From the NCBI GenBank assembly GCA_000492175.2, contig CP097573.1, positions 2,728,001 to 2,792,000 of the forward strand: a stretch of 64,000 nucleotides of DNA. Reading direction: 5' to 3'. The notes below the pieces were generated by a model that was not told the origin of the DNA, made no database searches, and saw only the letters and a program-made list of their open reading frames with translations. Origin of the DNA: Firmicutes bacterium ASF500. GTDB lineage: Bacteria; Bacillota; Clostridia; Oscillospirales; Oscillospiraceae. This document shows, one piece after another, positions 42,006 to 49,805 of the stretch. A program made the translations under genes and the position numbers. Position 1 is the stretch's first letter. The number at the start of each line of letters is the position of its first letter.

Positions 42006-42257
42006 ATGAAATCCACTGGCATTGTCCGAAAGGTGGACGAACTGGGCCGCATCGTACTGCCCATCGAACTGCGCCGTACACTGGATATCGAGGAGAAGGA
42101 CTCCTTGGAGATCTACATGGACGGCCCGTCCATCGTGCTGAAAAAATTTCAGCCCGCATGTATTTTCTGCGACAGCGAAAAAGACATCATTGAGTTTCGA
42201 GGTAAAAACATCTGCCCCCGCTGCTTCCAGGAGATGGGAATGTTTTTCCACAAGTAA
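42006..42257 (+). CDS. AbrB-family transition-state regulator with C-terminal zinc finger
   Basis: The first 50 residues form the swapped-hairpin AbrB DNA-binding domain (STGIVRKVDELGRIVLPIEL...DSLEIYMDG). The last 30 contain two CxxC pairs, CIFCDSE and CPRC, spaced as a zinc finger. AbrB proteins control the shift to stationary phase and sporulation. At 83 residues it is shorter than SpoVT, since the GAF domain is replaced by the zinc knuckle. The start at 42006 follows AAAAGGAGGCATTTT. Terminators lie on both sides of the following gap. Confidence 0.9.
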   Translation: MKSTGIVRKVDELGRIVLPIELRRTLDIEEKDSLEIYMDGPSIVLKKFQPACIFCDSEKDIIEFRGKNICPRCFQEMGMFFHK

Positions 42258-42260
42258 GCA

Positions 42261-42293
42261 AAAACTCCCCTCCATCCGGAGGGGAGTTTTTTT
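42261..42293 (+). terminator. Terminator of the AbrB-like gene
   Basis: AAAACTCCCCTCC (42261-42273) pairs with 42278-42290 and is followed by seven T residues in total. Confidence 0.92.
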
Positions 42294-42307
42294 GCGGAGA
42301 AAAGAAG

Positions 42308-42341
42308 ACCGCCTCCCCCGGAGCAACTCGGGGGAGGCGGT
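42308..42341 (-). terminator. Terminator of the exported-protein gene
   Basis: ACCGCCTCCCCC (42308-42319) pairs perfectly with 42330-42341; the minus-strand read-out continues CTTCTTTTC. Confidence 0.75.
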
Positions 42342-42353
42342 AATCCAGGAGGT

Positions 42354-42986
42354 TCAAGCATTCACGGTCAAGGTGTCGATGGCGAAGCCAAACATGGAGT
42401 CGGTAGCGCTGAGGCCGGCCTGAAAGCTGGCCAGCACCTCGCCGCTGGCCAGGTAGATCAGGGAGCCCGAGAGGGTTATCCCGTCCTGGCCGTTCTGGAG
42501 GCTGTCCATCTGAATCTGGACCGGACCGGTGTCGCCGCAGACCAGAACGTAGCCCTGGGAGACGTTGTCATAGTTGATGCGGTCCCAAAGCTCCTCGGGC
42601 AGGGGGCCCAGCTCGTCGAGCTGGAGGTCCAGCGCGGAGGCGTAGTCCCGGACAGTCTCTTCAAGGAGGAAAAGCTCGCCGTTGGATTCGTCACAGCGGC
42701 TGTCCAGCTCTCCATAGAGGGAGAGCATGTTGTACAGGCTTTCCCAAGCCAGCGCGCTGTTGGTCCGGTCGAACTCGTCCATGTCGTGGTTCAGCATAGC
42801 CAGAACCAGACCGTGGACGGCGGGGAGCATGGCCTCTGGGGCGGCGTTCCCAGCGGGCGCGTCCCCGGGGACGAAATCCTGGGCGGACACAGGGGGAGCG
42901 ACCTCCTCGTGGCCGGCCAGGGCCGTATTGCCAAGCGGGACAATGAGCATAGAGGCAATCAGTGCGGTCAGCAGAAGCTTTTTCAT
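42354..42986 (-). CDS. Exported protein of unknown function
   Basis: A 210-residue protein with signal peptide (MKKLLLTALIASMLIVPLGN, cleavage near ALA-GHE). The mature part is acidic and Ser/Asp-rich: a helical portion (LNHDMDEFDRTNSALAWESLYNMLSLYG) and a C-terminal beta region (GYVLVCGDTGPVQIQMDS...). There are no cell-wall anchor, repeats or catalytic motif. ATG at 42986 follows AAAGGAGGACCCCCC. It is monocistronic between terminators. Not recognised as a family; might be a secreted stress or binding protein. Confidence 0.7.
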   Translation of the reverse strand: MKKLLLTALIASMLIVPLGNTALAGHEEVAPPVSAQDFVPGDAPAGNAAPEAMLPAVHGLVLAMLNHDMDEFDRTNSALAWESLYNMLSLYGELDSRCDESNGELFLLEETVRDYASALDLQLDELGPLPEELWDRINYDNVSQGYVLVCGDTGPVQIQMDSLQNGQDGITLSGSLIYLASGEVLASFQAGLSATDSMFGFAIDTLTVNA

Positions 42987-43166
42987 GAGGGGGGTCCTCC
43001 TTTCCCTAATGTGCTTTTAGTTTAGCACGCCTGTTCTGTTACCATCTTATCGAATCCATTACGAGTTAGTAAAAAAATGGTTACAAATCAGTGTCAGTTT
43101 TTAACAGCCCGTCCTCATTCGTAACTTATGCGCCCCGGGGGGAGGATATTCATGGTTTTTCTTTGG

Positions 43167-43195
43167 TTGACCGGGGAGGCGGTTTCGGGTACAAT
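43167..43195 (+). promoter_or_regulatory. Sigma-A promoter of pcrA
   Basis: TTGACC (43167-43172), 17 bases, TACAAT (43190-43195). Its transcript would begin with the family D repeat. The rest of the gap 42987-43305 holds nothing else that I recognise. Confidence 0.7.
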
Positions 43196-43212
43196 GGAGG
43201 AAACGCGGCGCG

Positions 43213-43276
43213 TGTAGGGCGGGACGACTCGGCCCGCCGCCGCAGAGACGGCGCGCCGGGGTCGTCGCGCCCTACA
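43213..43276. repeat. Family D palindromic repeat in the pcrA leader
   Basis: TGTAGGGCGGGACGACTCGG at the left and GCGCGCCGGGGTCGTCGCGC, then CCTACA, at the right form a long imperfect hairpin. Related copies lie at 20486 and 55818. Here the central part is the shortest of the three. Confidence 0.85.
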
Positions 43277-43305
43277 GGCATTTTTGAACAACAGGAGATT
43301 GACCT

Positions 43306-45837
43306 ATGTTAGACCACCAACAAGAAATACGCTTCTGCAAGGCCCGCCGGGGGGCCATCGCCCGGGAGTTTGGCCGGCTGAACCCGGAGCAGCAGAAGGC
43401 GGCGCTGGCTACCGAGGGGCCGCTGCTGCTGCTGGCGGGGGCGGGGAGCGGCAAGACCACCGTCCTCATCCACCGCATCGCCAACCTGATGAAGTACGGC
43501 CGGGGCTCCGACAGCGACGAGGTCCCGGAGTTCGTCACCCAGGACGACCTGGAATTTCTGGAGGAGTACGTCCGCACCGGCCAGGGGGACAAGGCCCGTC
43601 AGGAGCGGCTGTGCCGCCTGGACCCCGCCGCCCCCTGGACCATCCTGGCCATCACCTTTACCAACAAGGCCGCCGGGGAGCTGAAGGACCGGCTGTCTAA
43701 CATGCTGGGCCCCTCCGCCAACGACATCTGGGCCAGCACCTTCCACTCCGCCTGCGTGCGCATCCTCCGCCGGGACATCGACAAGCTGGGCTTTGCCAGC
43801 TCCTTCACCATCTACGACACCGACGACTCCCTCCGGGTCATCAAGGATATCTTGAAGGAGCTGAACATGGACGACAAGCAGTTCGCCCCCCGGTCGGTGC
43901 TGGGGTACATCTCCCGGGCCAAGGACGCCATGAAGCTGGCCCCGGACTACCTGGCGGAGTGCAAGGCGGCGGAGGATTTCAGGCTGACCAAAATCGCCAA
44001 CGTCTATATGGAGTATCAGCGCCGCCTCTGGGAGGCCAACGCCCTGGACTTTGACGACATCATCCTCCACACGGTCCGCCTGCTGAAGGGCTTTGACGAC
44101 GTGCGGGAATATTACCAGCGGAAATTCCGCTATGTACTCATCGACGAGTATCAGGATACCAACAATCTGCAATACTTACTGGCCTCCACCCTGGCGGGGG
44201 GGTATGAGAACTTCTGCGTGGTGGGCGACGACGACCAGTCTATCTACCGCTTCCGGGGGGCCACCATCGAGAATATTCTGTCCTTCGAGAAGCAGTACAA
44301 GGGGGCCAGGGTGATCCGTCTGGAGGAGAATTACCGCTCCACCGGCCATATCCTGGACGCGGCCAACGCGGTCATCCGCAACAACCAGGGCCGGAAGGGC
44401 AAGGAGCTTTGGACCCGGGCCGGGCCGGGGGAGTCCCTCCACCTGTACACCGCCATGAACGAGAGCGACGAGGCCCAGTATGTGGCCAACAAAATTCTGG
44501 AGAACTTCGGCCAGGGCCGGAGGTGGAGGGACCACGCCATCCTCTACCGGATGAACGCCCAGTCCAACCAGATGGAGCAGGCCTTTAAGCGAAACGGCGT
44601 CCCCTACCGGATCATCGGGGGTACCCGGTTCTTCGACCGGGCGGAGGTGAAGGACGTGCTGGCCTATCTGGCCGTGCTGGACAACCCGGAGGACGACCTG
44701 CGCCTCACCCGGATTATCAACAATCCCCCCCGGGGCATCGGGGCCCGGACGGTGGAAATCGCCCAGGAGCTGGCACGCCGGGACGAGAGCTCCTTCTACG
44801 CCGTCGTGGACAACGCCGCACTCTACCCGGAGCTGCAAAAGGCGGCCAAGCGGCTGGGGGAGTTCACCAAGCTGATTCAGGAGCTCTATCAGCTGCTGGC
44901 GGAAAACCGGCTCACCCTCCCGGAGTTTTACGAGGAGCTGCTGGTCCGCACCGGCTATGCCGCCATGCTGGAGACCAGAAACACCGTGGAGGACCGCACC
45001 CGGCTGGAGAACGTGCGAGAGCTGCTCACCTCCATCAACAGCTATCTGGAGAACCGGGCCGACCCGGAGGAAAGCCTCCTGGACGCCCTCCACAGCTTCC
45101 TGGACGAGATCGCCCTGTACACCGACATCGACAGCCACGACCCCTCCCAGGACTGCGTGGTGATGATGACCATGCACGCCGCCAAGGGGCTGGAGTTCCC
45201 GGTGGTCTTTGTGGTGGGGGCGGAGGAGGGGCTGTTCCCCGGTATCCGGGCCATCGGCGAGGCGGAGGAGATGGAGGAGGAGCGGCGGCTGTGCTACGTG
45301 GCTATGACCCGAGCCCGGGAGCAGCTCCACCTCACCTGCGCCAACCAGCGGATGCTCTTCGGCCGCACCAGCTCCAACCGGCCCTCCCGGTTCGTGGAGG
45401 AGATCCCCCCAGAGCACCTGGAGCGGTCGGGCAAAACCTTCCTGTCTGACCTGGGGGAGAGCTGGGGCGGTATGCCCAGCCGGGCCTCCGGCTATGGGGG
45501 GTACGGCGAGCGGCCCTCCTACGGGGCGGGCCGGCAGAGCTATGGCGGAGGACGGGCTCCCGCGGGGCGGGACGACTCCAGCCCGCCGTCCTCCGCGCGC
45601 CGGACAACAGGAACCGGGGCTCCGGGCTACCGTCCCCCACAGCCGCCGGCACCGGCGGCGTCGGGTTCCCTCCGGCTGTCCAAGGGCGACGCGGTCAGCC
45701 ACAAGGCCTTCGGGGCGGGGGTGGTCCTCTCCGTCCAGTCCATGGGGGGCGACGCCCTGGTGGAGATCGCCTTCGACAGCGTGGGCACCAAGCGGCTGAT
45801 GCTGAAGGCCGCCTCGGCCCATATGACAAAGAAATAA
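43306..45837 (+). CDS. pcrA: ATP-dependent DNA helicase PcrA/UvrD
   Basis: This 3'-5' superfamily 1 helicase removes proteins such as RecA from DNA and acts in repair and rolling-circle replication. Motif I GAGSGKTT (45-52), Ia TFTNKAAGEL, II LIDEYQDTN, III VVGDDDQSIYRFRGA, IV, V TMHAAKGLEFPVVFVVG and VI VAMTRAREQLHLT are all present. The 843-residue length is above the usual 730-750. An insertion after motif I (about 65-100) and a low-complexity Gly/Ser/Pro linker (about 725-790) precede the C-terminal SH3-like domain (GDAVSHKAFGAGVVLSV). The linker contains a stretch resembling family D repeat DNA. Confidence 0.95.
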   Translation: MLDHQQEIRFCKARRGAIAREFGRLNPEQQKAALATEGPLLLLAGAGSGKTTVLIHRIANLMKYGRGSDSDEVPEFVTQDDLEFLEEYVRTGQGDKARQERLCRLDPAAPWTILAITFTNKAAGELKDRLSNMLGPSANDIWASTFHSACVRILRRDIDKLGFASSFTIYDTDDSLRVIKDILKELNMDDKQFAPRSVLGYISRAKDAMKLAPDYLAECKAAEDFRLTKIANVYMEYQRRLWEANALDFDDIILHTVRLLKGFDDVREYYQRKFRYVLIDEYQDTNNLQYLLASTLAGGYENFCVVGDDDQSIYRFRGATIENILSFEKQYKGARVIRLEENYRSTGHILDAANAVIRNNQGRKGKELWTRAGPGESLHLYTAMNESDEAQYVANKILENFGQGRRWRDHAILYRMNAQSNQMEQAFKRNGVPYRIIGGTRFFDRAEVKDVLAYLAVLDNPEDDLRLTRIINNPPRGIGARTVEIAQELARRDESSFYAVVDNAALYPELQKAAKRLGEFTKLIQELYQLLAENRLTLPEFYEELLVRTGYAAMLETRNTVEDRTRLENVRELLTSINSYLENRADPEESLLDALHSFLDEIALYTDIDSHDPSQDCVVMMTMHAAKGLEFPVVFVVGAEEGLFPGIRAIGEAEEMEEERRLCYVAMTRAREQLHLTCANQRMLFGRTSSNRPSRFVEEIPPEHLERSGKTFLSDLGESWGGMPSRASGYGGYGERPSYGAGRQSYGGGRAPAGRDDSSPPSSARRTTGTGAPGYRPPQPPAPAASGSLRLSKGDAVSHKAFGAGVVLSVQSMGGDALVEIAFDSVGTKRLMLKAASAHMTKK
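45561..45602. repeat. Family D-like sequence inside the pcrA linker
   Basis: GCGGGACGACTC and GCCCGCCGTCC follow each other with one or two extra bases between them, exactly as in the D repeats, then GCGCGCCGG. In frame it encodes AGRDDSSPPSSARRT within the disordered linker. Confidence 0.5.
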
Positions 45838-45861
45838 AAAAAGTCCCCCTAAAAGCAATTG

Positions 45862-45908
45862 AACCGCCCCAGATTGTGTTGTCTGAACAATCTGGGGCGG
45901 TTGATTTT
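45862..45908 (+). terminator. Terminator of pcrA
   Basis: AACCGCCCCAGATTGT (45862-45877) pairs perfectly with 45887-45902, then GATTTTG. Confidence 0.85.
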
Positions 45909-46060
45909 GACAGGGTGGGTACTTTTTTTAGATTGAGGATTATTGTAGTTTCAGGCTGTATGAGCGCAATGAAATTAAAAATTATTCTTTAATAAACCGC
46001 AGACAAAACCAAAAGAGAAGGAGAGTGAAAAGAGCAAGAGCGACTTAATCATCTTCACCA

Positions 46061-46846
46061 TTACTTTGTTACCTCCGTTACATCATGAGAATTCAAGGTT
46101 TCTTGATATGAAGCTGTCAACACCAGTTCCCCTCGCTCGTTATTCACAATTCCAGCCCATTCTAAAATCGCCGCTAATGCAAACACGGGATCAAAAACTG
46201 ATGTTCCTATTTCCTTATGAGCGTAGTTATACCCAATGGCTCCGACAACTGTTGCCTCATCACAGTCTGGCTCTCCTAATTTGAAATTACGTCCGTTGCC
46301 TTTTCTTGCGCGCCCTCCCTGAGAAATTAGAAGATCAACAATCACATCAAAGACTTCATACCGATATGGGGGATTTATGGGAAGTTTATTGCAAAGAAAC
46401 GAATTTTCATCTGGGGCAACTCGAACCTCGCAGGGAAGCCCTCGTACAGTGTGGACAATCACTTTTCCATTGTGCTCAATGAGCATTTTTTTGATAATAT
46501 CTGATGCTTTGCTGCTTCCTTTTGAAATTGACCAGTTTGACATATCAACGAACTCCTTGTCTTTCTCCATTTGCGGAATGTTATCTACTAACTTTAAAGA
46601 TGTCAATAAATCGTCTAACTTTTTCTTAGCTGTTGGGTAGGAAATCCCAAGCTCTGTTTGTAGAGAAGTCATATTGCCCCGTTGCCTCAAAAAGGAAACA
46701 AGAAATTCTGTCTGGCCGGCAGTTAAGGAATCAAAAGGGCCTCGCTGAAAGTCATTGTGCAGTTCCAGCCCACAATCCGAACAGCGCAAAACCGCGATTT
46801 TCAACGCTCCCCCGCAGGATGGGCATTCAGAAATTACTTTTGCCAT
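46061..46846 (-). CDS. DUF2089 family zinc-ribbon/HTH protein, AT-rich island
   Basis: The 261-residue protein starts with a zinc ribbon (CPSCGG and CSDCG, residues 8-25) and a helix-turn-helix-like region (LTAGQTEFLVSFLRQRGNMTSLQTELGISYPTAKKKLDDLL), together the DUF2089 arrangement. A further 160 residues with a beta-rich core follow, longer than most members. The start at 46846 follows AAGGGGATGATTAT. Codon use is far richer in A/T than both neighbours, which suggests recent acquisition. Probably a DNA-binding regulator; no target is visible. Confidence 0.72.
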   Translation of the reverse strand: MAKVISECPSCGGALKIAVLRCSDCGLELHNDFQRGPFDSLTAGQTEFLVSFLRQRGNMTSLQTELGISYPTAKKKLDDLLTSLKLVDNIPQMEKDKEFVDMSNWSISKGSSKASDIIKKMLIEHNGKVIVHTVRGLPCEVRVAPDENSFLCNKLPINPPYRYEVFDVIVDLLISQGGRARKGNGRNFKLGEPDCDEATVVGAIGYNYAHKEIGTSVFDPVFALAAILEWAGIVNNERGELVLTASYQETLNSHDVTEVTK

Positions 46847-46866
46847 ATAATCATCCCCTTGAACAA

Positions 46867-46895
46867 ATAGTATCATAGATAGAAGTAATTGTCAA
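46867..46895 (-). promoter_or_regulatory. Sigma-A promoter of the DUF2089 gene
   Basis: TTGACA (46895-46890) and TACTAT (46872-46867) on the minus strand, 17-base spacing. Confidence 0.8.
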
Positions 46896-46964
46896 TATAG
46901 ATTTTTAATATTTTAAATTCTAATTTATATAGAACGATTAAATAAATGGAACTATACAAATAAT

Positions 46965-47062
46965 CCCCCACTATTAAGTGCCAGATTGCTGGAATCTAGC
47001 TCATAATAGCGAGGGGTTGGCGTTAGCTTAATGATATTGCTCTCAGAGAGGGAGCTTTTTTA
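46965..47062 (+). other. Possible small structured RNA with plus-strand terminator
   Basis: Between two minus-strand genes, CCCCCACTATTA (from 46965) can pair with TAATAGCGAGGGG, enclosing a CCAG/CTGG hairpin. About 30 bases later GCTCTCAGAGAGGGAGC is followed by TTTTTTA, a plus-strand terminator that no annotated plus-strand gene needs. No open frame fits. It may be an sRNA or a remnant of an element. Confidence 0.3.
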
Positions 47063-47992
47063 TTCCGTATCCCGGTCATACCGGCTGTAGAACTCCTGAA
47101 TCAGGCGGATAAAGGCCCGGGCGGCGGGGGAGAGGAAGCCGTTTTTCTTATAGACCACCGCCAGGGGACAGGTCAGCGGGGGCTCGCCCAGGGTGAAGCA
47201 GGCCAGCCGGTCCAGATAGGAGGTGCGGGAGATGCCGCTCTCCTGAAGAAAGGCCAGTCCCATCCGCTCCGCCGCCAGGTTGATGGCGGTGGTGGTGTTG
47301 GTGGTCACCAGGATGTTCTGGGGCTCCACGCTGTGGACGGAGAACAGGTTGTACAGCTGCTTGGACAGCCGCCAGTCCTCGGGCAGCATGATAAGCCGTT
47401 CCCGCTCCAGCAGCCGCAGGTCGGGGAAGGGCATGGGGTCGTCCCAGCTGCTCTCCAGCCCCTGGAGCATGGGGTGGTCCCGGCGGCCCACCAGGAACAC
47501 CCGCTCCCGCATAACGGGCTCGTAGGTCAGCTCCTCCAGGCTGTCGGGGACCTGCATGATGCAGAAGTCGATGACGTTGGCCTCGGCCAGCTCCCCCAGC
47601 TCGGGCACCGGGGCCTCGTGGAGGACCACCTGGACGCCGGGGTACTGCTCCTCAAACCGGGGCAGGAGGTCGGGCATGAGGACGGAGCCCCGCCAGGGGG
47701 ACACCCCGATGTGGAGCAGGGGCCGCTTTTTGTCCTGGAGGTCCCGCAGGTCGCTGAGCAGCTGCCGGTCCAGATAGCCCTGCCGCTCCAGATAGGCGTA
47801 GAACACCTCGCCCGCCGGGGTGAGCCTCAGCGGGGAGTGGGACCGGTCCAGCAGGACCGCCCCCAGCCCACCCTCCAGCTTGGCCAGATACTGGCTCAGA
47901 TAGGGCTGGGAGAGGTAGAGCCGCTCCGCCGCCTTGGAGATGCTGCGCTCCTTGACGATGGCGAGAAAGTACTCCGGGTTTTTGACGAACAT
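47060..47992 (-). CDS. LysR-family transcriptional regulator
   Basis: The 310-residue protein has an N-terminal winged HTH (FLAIVKERSISKAAERLYLSQPYLSQYLAKLE, about 8-40) and a two-lobed periplasmic-binding-type effector domain from residue 90. It starts seven bases after the HIT-protein gene, and both may be co-transcribed. Its targets are unknown; no divergently transcribed metabolic gene is adjacent, which is atypical for LysR regulators. Confidence 0.9.
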   Translation of the reverse strand: MFVKNPEYFLAIVKERSISKAAERLYLSQPYLSQYLAKLEGGLGAVLLDRSHSPLRLTPAGEVFYAYLERQGYLDRQLLSDLRDLQDKKRPLLHIGVSPWRGSVLMPDLLPRFEEQYPGVQVVLHEAPVPELGELAEANVIDFCIMQVPDSLEELTYEPVMRERVFLVGRRDHPMLQGLESSWDDPMPFPDLRLLERERLIMLPEDWRLSKQLYNLFSVHSVEPQNILVTTNTTTAINLAAERMGLAFLQESGISRTSYLDRLACFTLGEPPLTCPLAVVYKKNGFLSPAARAFIRLIQEFYSRYDRDTE

Positions 47993-47999
47993 GGCCCGC

Positions 48000-48338
48000 T
48001 CAGCCCGGAGGCCAGGTCATGTCCCGGCCCGCCAGCACGTGGAAGTGGAGATGGGGCACGCTCTGGCCCGCCTGCTCCCCGATGTTGGACACCACCCGGT
48101 AGCTGTCCAGCCCCAGCCGCTTGGCCTCCCGGGCGATGACGGTGAAGATGTGGGCCACCACGGCGGCGTTGTCCCCGTCCACCCCGGCCACCGAGGGGAT
48201 GTGGACCTTGGGAATCACCAGGAAGTGGGTGGGGGCCTGGGGGTCGATGTCGTAAAAGGCCAGGCACTGGCCGTCCTCATAGACCTTGTTGGACGGGATC
48301 TCCCCGGCGGCGATTTTGCAGAATAAACAGTCAGACAT
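48000..48338 (-). CDS. HIT-family nucleotide hydrolase (HINT-like)
   Basis: The 112-residue protein has the zinc-type start SDCLFCKIAAGEIPS and the histidine triad QSVPHLHFHVLAG near its C-terminus. HINT-type enzymes hydrolyse AMP-lysine or other adenosine phosphoramidates. ATG at 48338 follows GAGGAGGCTTTACC; an in-frame extension upstream has no ribosome site. The ending GRDMTWPPG is normal for this group. Confidence 0.93.
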   Translation of the reverse strand: MSDCLFCKIAAGEIPSNKVYEDGQCLAFYDIDPQAPTHFLVIPKVHIPSVAGVDGDNAAVVAHIFTVIAREAKRLGLDSYRVVSNIGEQAGQSVPHLHFHVLAGRDMTWPPG

Positions 48339-48425
48339 GGTAAAGCCTCCTCGCTTCATAAAGTATCTCCATTGTACCGCATTTTGAGGAGATTGCAAGA
48401 AAATTCTTTTTTTGTAGGACAAAAT

Positions 48426-48462
48426 AAAAAACCTCTCGCGCTTTCACACGGGAGATTTTTTA
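48426..48462 (-). terminator. Terminator of rpmB
   Basis: An imperfect stem (TCTCCCG...CGCGAGA on the minus strand) ends in GGTTTTTTATTTT, 15 bases beyond the stop. Confidence 0.65.
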
Positions 48463-48476
48463 TCAGCCATATTCCA

Positions 48477-48665
48477 TTACACAGCGCGGGTGACCTTACC
48501 GGAACGGAGGCATCTGGTGCAGACGTAGACGTGAGTGGGGGCGCCATTCACGATTGCCTTAACCCGCTTCACGTTGGGCTTCCAGGTGCGGTTGGAGCGG
48601 CGGTGGGAGTGGGAAACCTTGATGCCGAAGGTCACGCCCTTGTCGCAAAATTCGCATTTGGCCAT
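48477..48665 (-). CDS. rpmB: 50S ribosomal protein L28 (zinc-binding form)
   Basis: The 62-residue protein has the C+ pattern: CEFCDKG at residues 4-10 and CTRCLRSGKV near the end, which bind zinc. SHSHRRSNRTWKPNVKR is the rRNA-binding signature of L28. ATG at 48665 follows GAGGAGGTAAGCAAC. It is transcribed alone from the promoter at 48738-48766. Confidence 0.97.
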   Translation of the reverse strand: MAKCEFCDKGVTFGIKVSHSHRRSNRTWKPNVKRVKAIVNGAPTHVYVCTRCLRSGKVTRAV

Positions 48666-48737
48666 GTTGCTTACCTCCTCGCTATGAGAAATCTATGAGA
48701 ATCTTTGGAAATTACATTCAAAAAAGCCTCGACAGAT

Positions 48738-48766
48738 ATAATACCAGATATTCCGGCGAAATGCAA
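48738..48766 (-). promoter_or_regulatory. Sigma-A promoter of rpmB
   Basis: TTGCAT (48766-48761) and TATTAT (48743-48738) on the minus strand with 17-base spacing. Confidence 0.75.
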
Positions 48767-48790
48767 GAACTTTTTTTACCATCCTTTTTC

Positions 48791-48819
48791 TTGCCAGAAC
48801 GGGATTTTTCGTTTATACT
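48791..48819 (+). promoter_or_regulatory. Sigma-A promoter of hprK
   Basis: TTGCCA (48791-48796), 17 bases, TATACT (48814-48819), 33 bp ahead of the chosen start. Confidence 0.75.
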
Positions 48820-48851
48820 AGATACCACAAACTAAAGTGAGGTGGCCAGAG

Positions 48852-49802
48852 TTGTCAGAACAGAAAAAAAGCGTAAGACTTGGCGATATCGTCAGAGAAT
48901 TTGACCTGGAGATCCTCCAGGCGGGGCAGGACTACGAAAACGTCCCCCTGCGGGCGCTGGATATCAACCGGCCCGGCCTGCCCCTGACCGGTTTCTTTGA
49001 GCATTTCGACACGGAGCGGCTTCTGCTGATCGGTCTGACCGAGAATACCTATCTGGGGGGGCTGACCTCCCAGGAGCGCCGGGAGAGCTTCGAGCGCCTG
49101 CTGTCCTACCCGGTGCCCGCCCTCATCCTCACCCGGGGGCTGGAGCCCTTCCCCGAGTGCATGGAGCTGGCGAAAAAATACGACCGGACGGTGCTGCGCT
49201 CCACCCTCCAGACCTCCATCTTCATGAGCTCGCTGATCAGCAGCCTCTATAACCACCTGGCCCCCCAGATCACCCGGTCGGGGGTCATGATGGAGGTCTA
49301 CGGCGAGGGCGTGCTCATTCAGGGGGAGTCCGGCGTGGGTAAGAGCGAGGTGGCCATCGAGCTTTTGAAGCGGGGACACCGGCTGGTGGCCGACGACGCG
49401 GTGGAGATCAAGGAGACCAGCCGCCACACCCTGGTCGCCACAGCCCCCGAGCTGATCCGGGGCTATATGGAGCTGCGGGGCATCGGCGTCATCGACATCA
49501 GCCGTCTGCTGGGCATGGGGGCCATCAAGCTCTTCCAGGAGATCGACCTGGTAATCAACCTGGAGCCCTGGGACGACAAGGCGGTGTATGACCGCTTCGG
49601 CCTGGAGTCCCATTTTACCGAGATTCTCAGCGTCAAGGTCCCCGCCACCACCATCCCGGTGAAGCCGGGGCGGAATCTGGCCAGCATCGTGGAGGTGGCG
49701 GCGATGAACAACCGCAACCGCAAGATGGGCCACAACGCGGCCCAGGAGCTGACCAACCGCATGGATAAGCTGTTTCAGGAGCAGCTGGAAGGAGGAAACT
49801 GA
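48852..49802 (+). CDS. hprK: HPr kinase/phosphorylase
   Basis: HprK phosphorylates Ser46 of HPr when glycolytic intermediates are high, and so controls carbon catabolite repression through CcpA. In 316 residues it has conserved H135 near SLYNHLAPQ, Walker A GESGVGKS (158-165), the RLVADDAVEI segment, and the signature RGIGVIDISRLLGMGAIK. A TTG at 48852 lies seven bases after GAGGTG; an ATG 15 bases upstream overlaps this site. The ROK kinase gene follows three bases after its stop. Confidence 0.96.
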   Translation: MSEQKKSVRLGDIVREFDLEILQAGQDYENVPLRALDINRPGLPLTGFFEHFDTERLLLIGLTENTYLGGLTSQERRESFERLLSYPVPALILTRGLEPFPECMELAKKYDRTVLRSTLQTSIFMSSLISSLYNHLAPQITRSGVMMEVYGEGVLIQGESGVGKSEVAIELLKRGHRLVADDAVEIKETSRHTLVATAPELIRGYMELRGIGVIDISRLLGMGAIKLFQEIDLVINLEPWDDKAVYDRFGLESHFTEILSVKVPATTIPVKPGRNLASIVEVAAMNNRNRKMGHNAAQELTNRMDKLFQEQLEGGN

Positions 49803-49805
49803 GTT

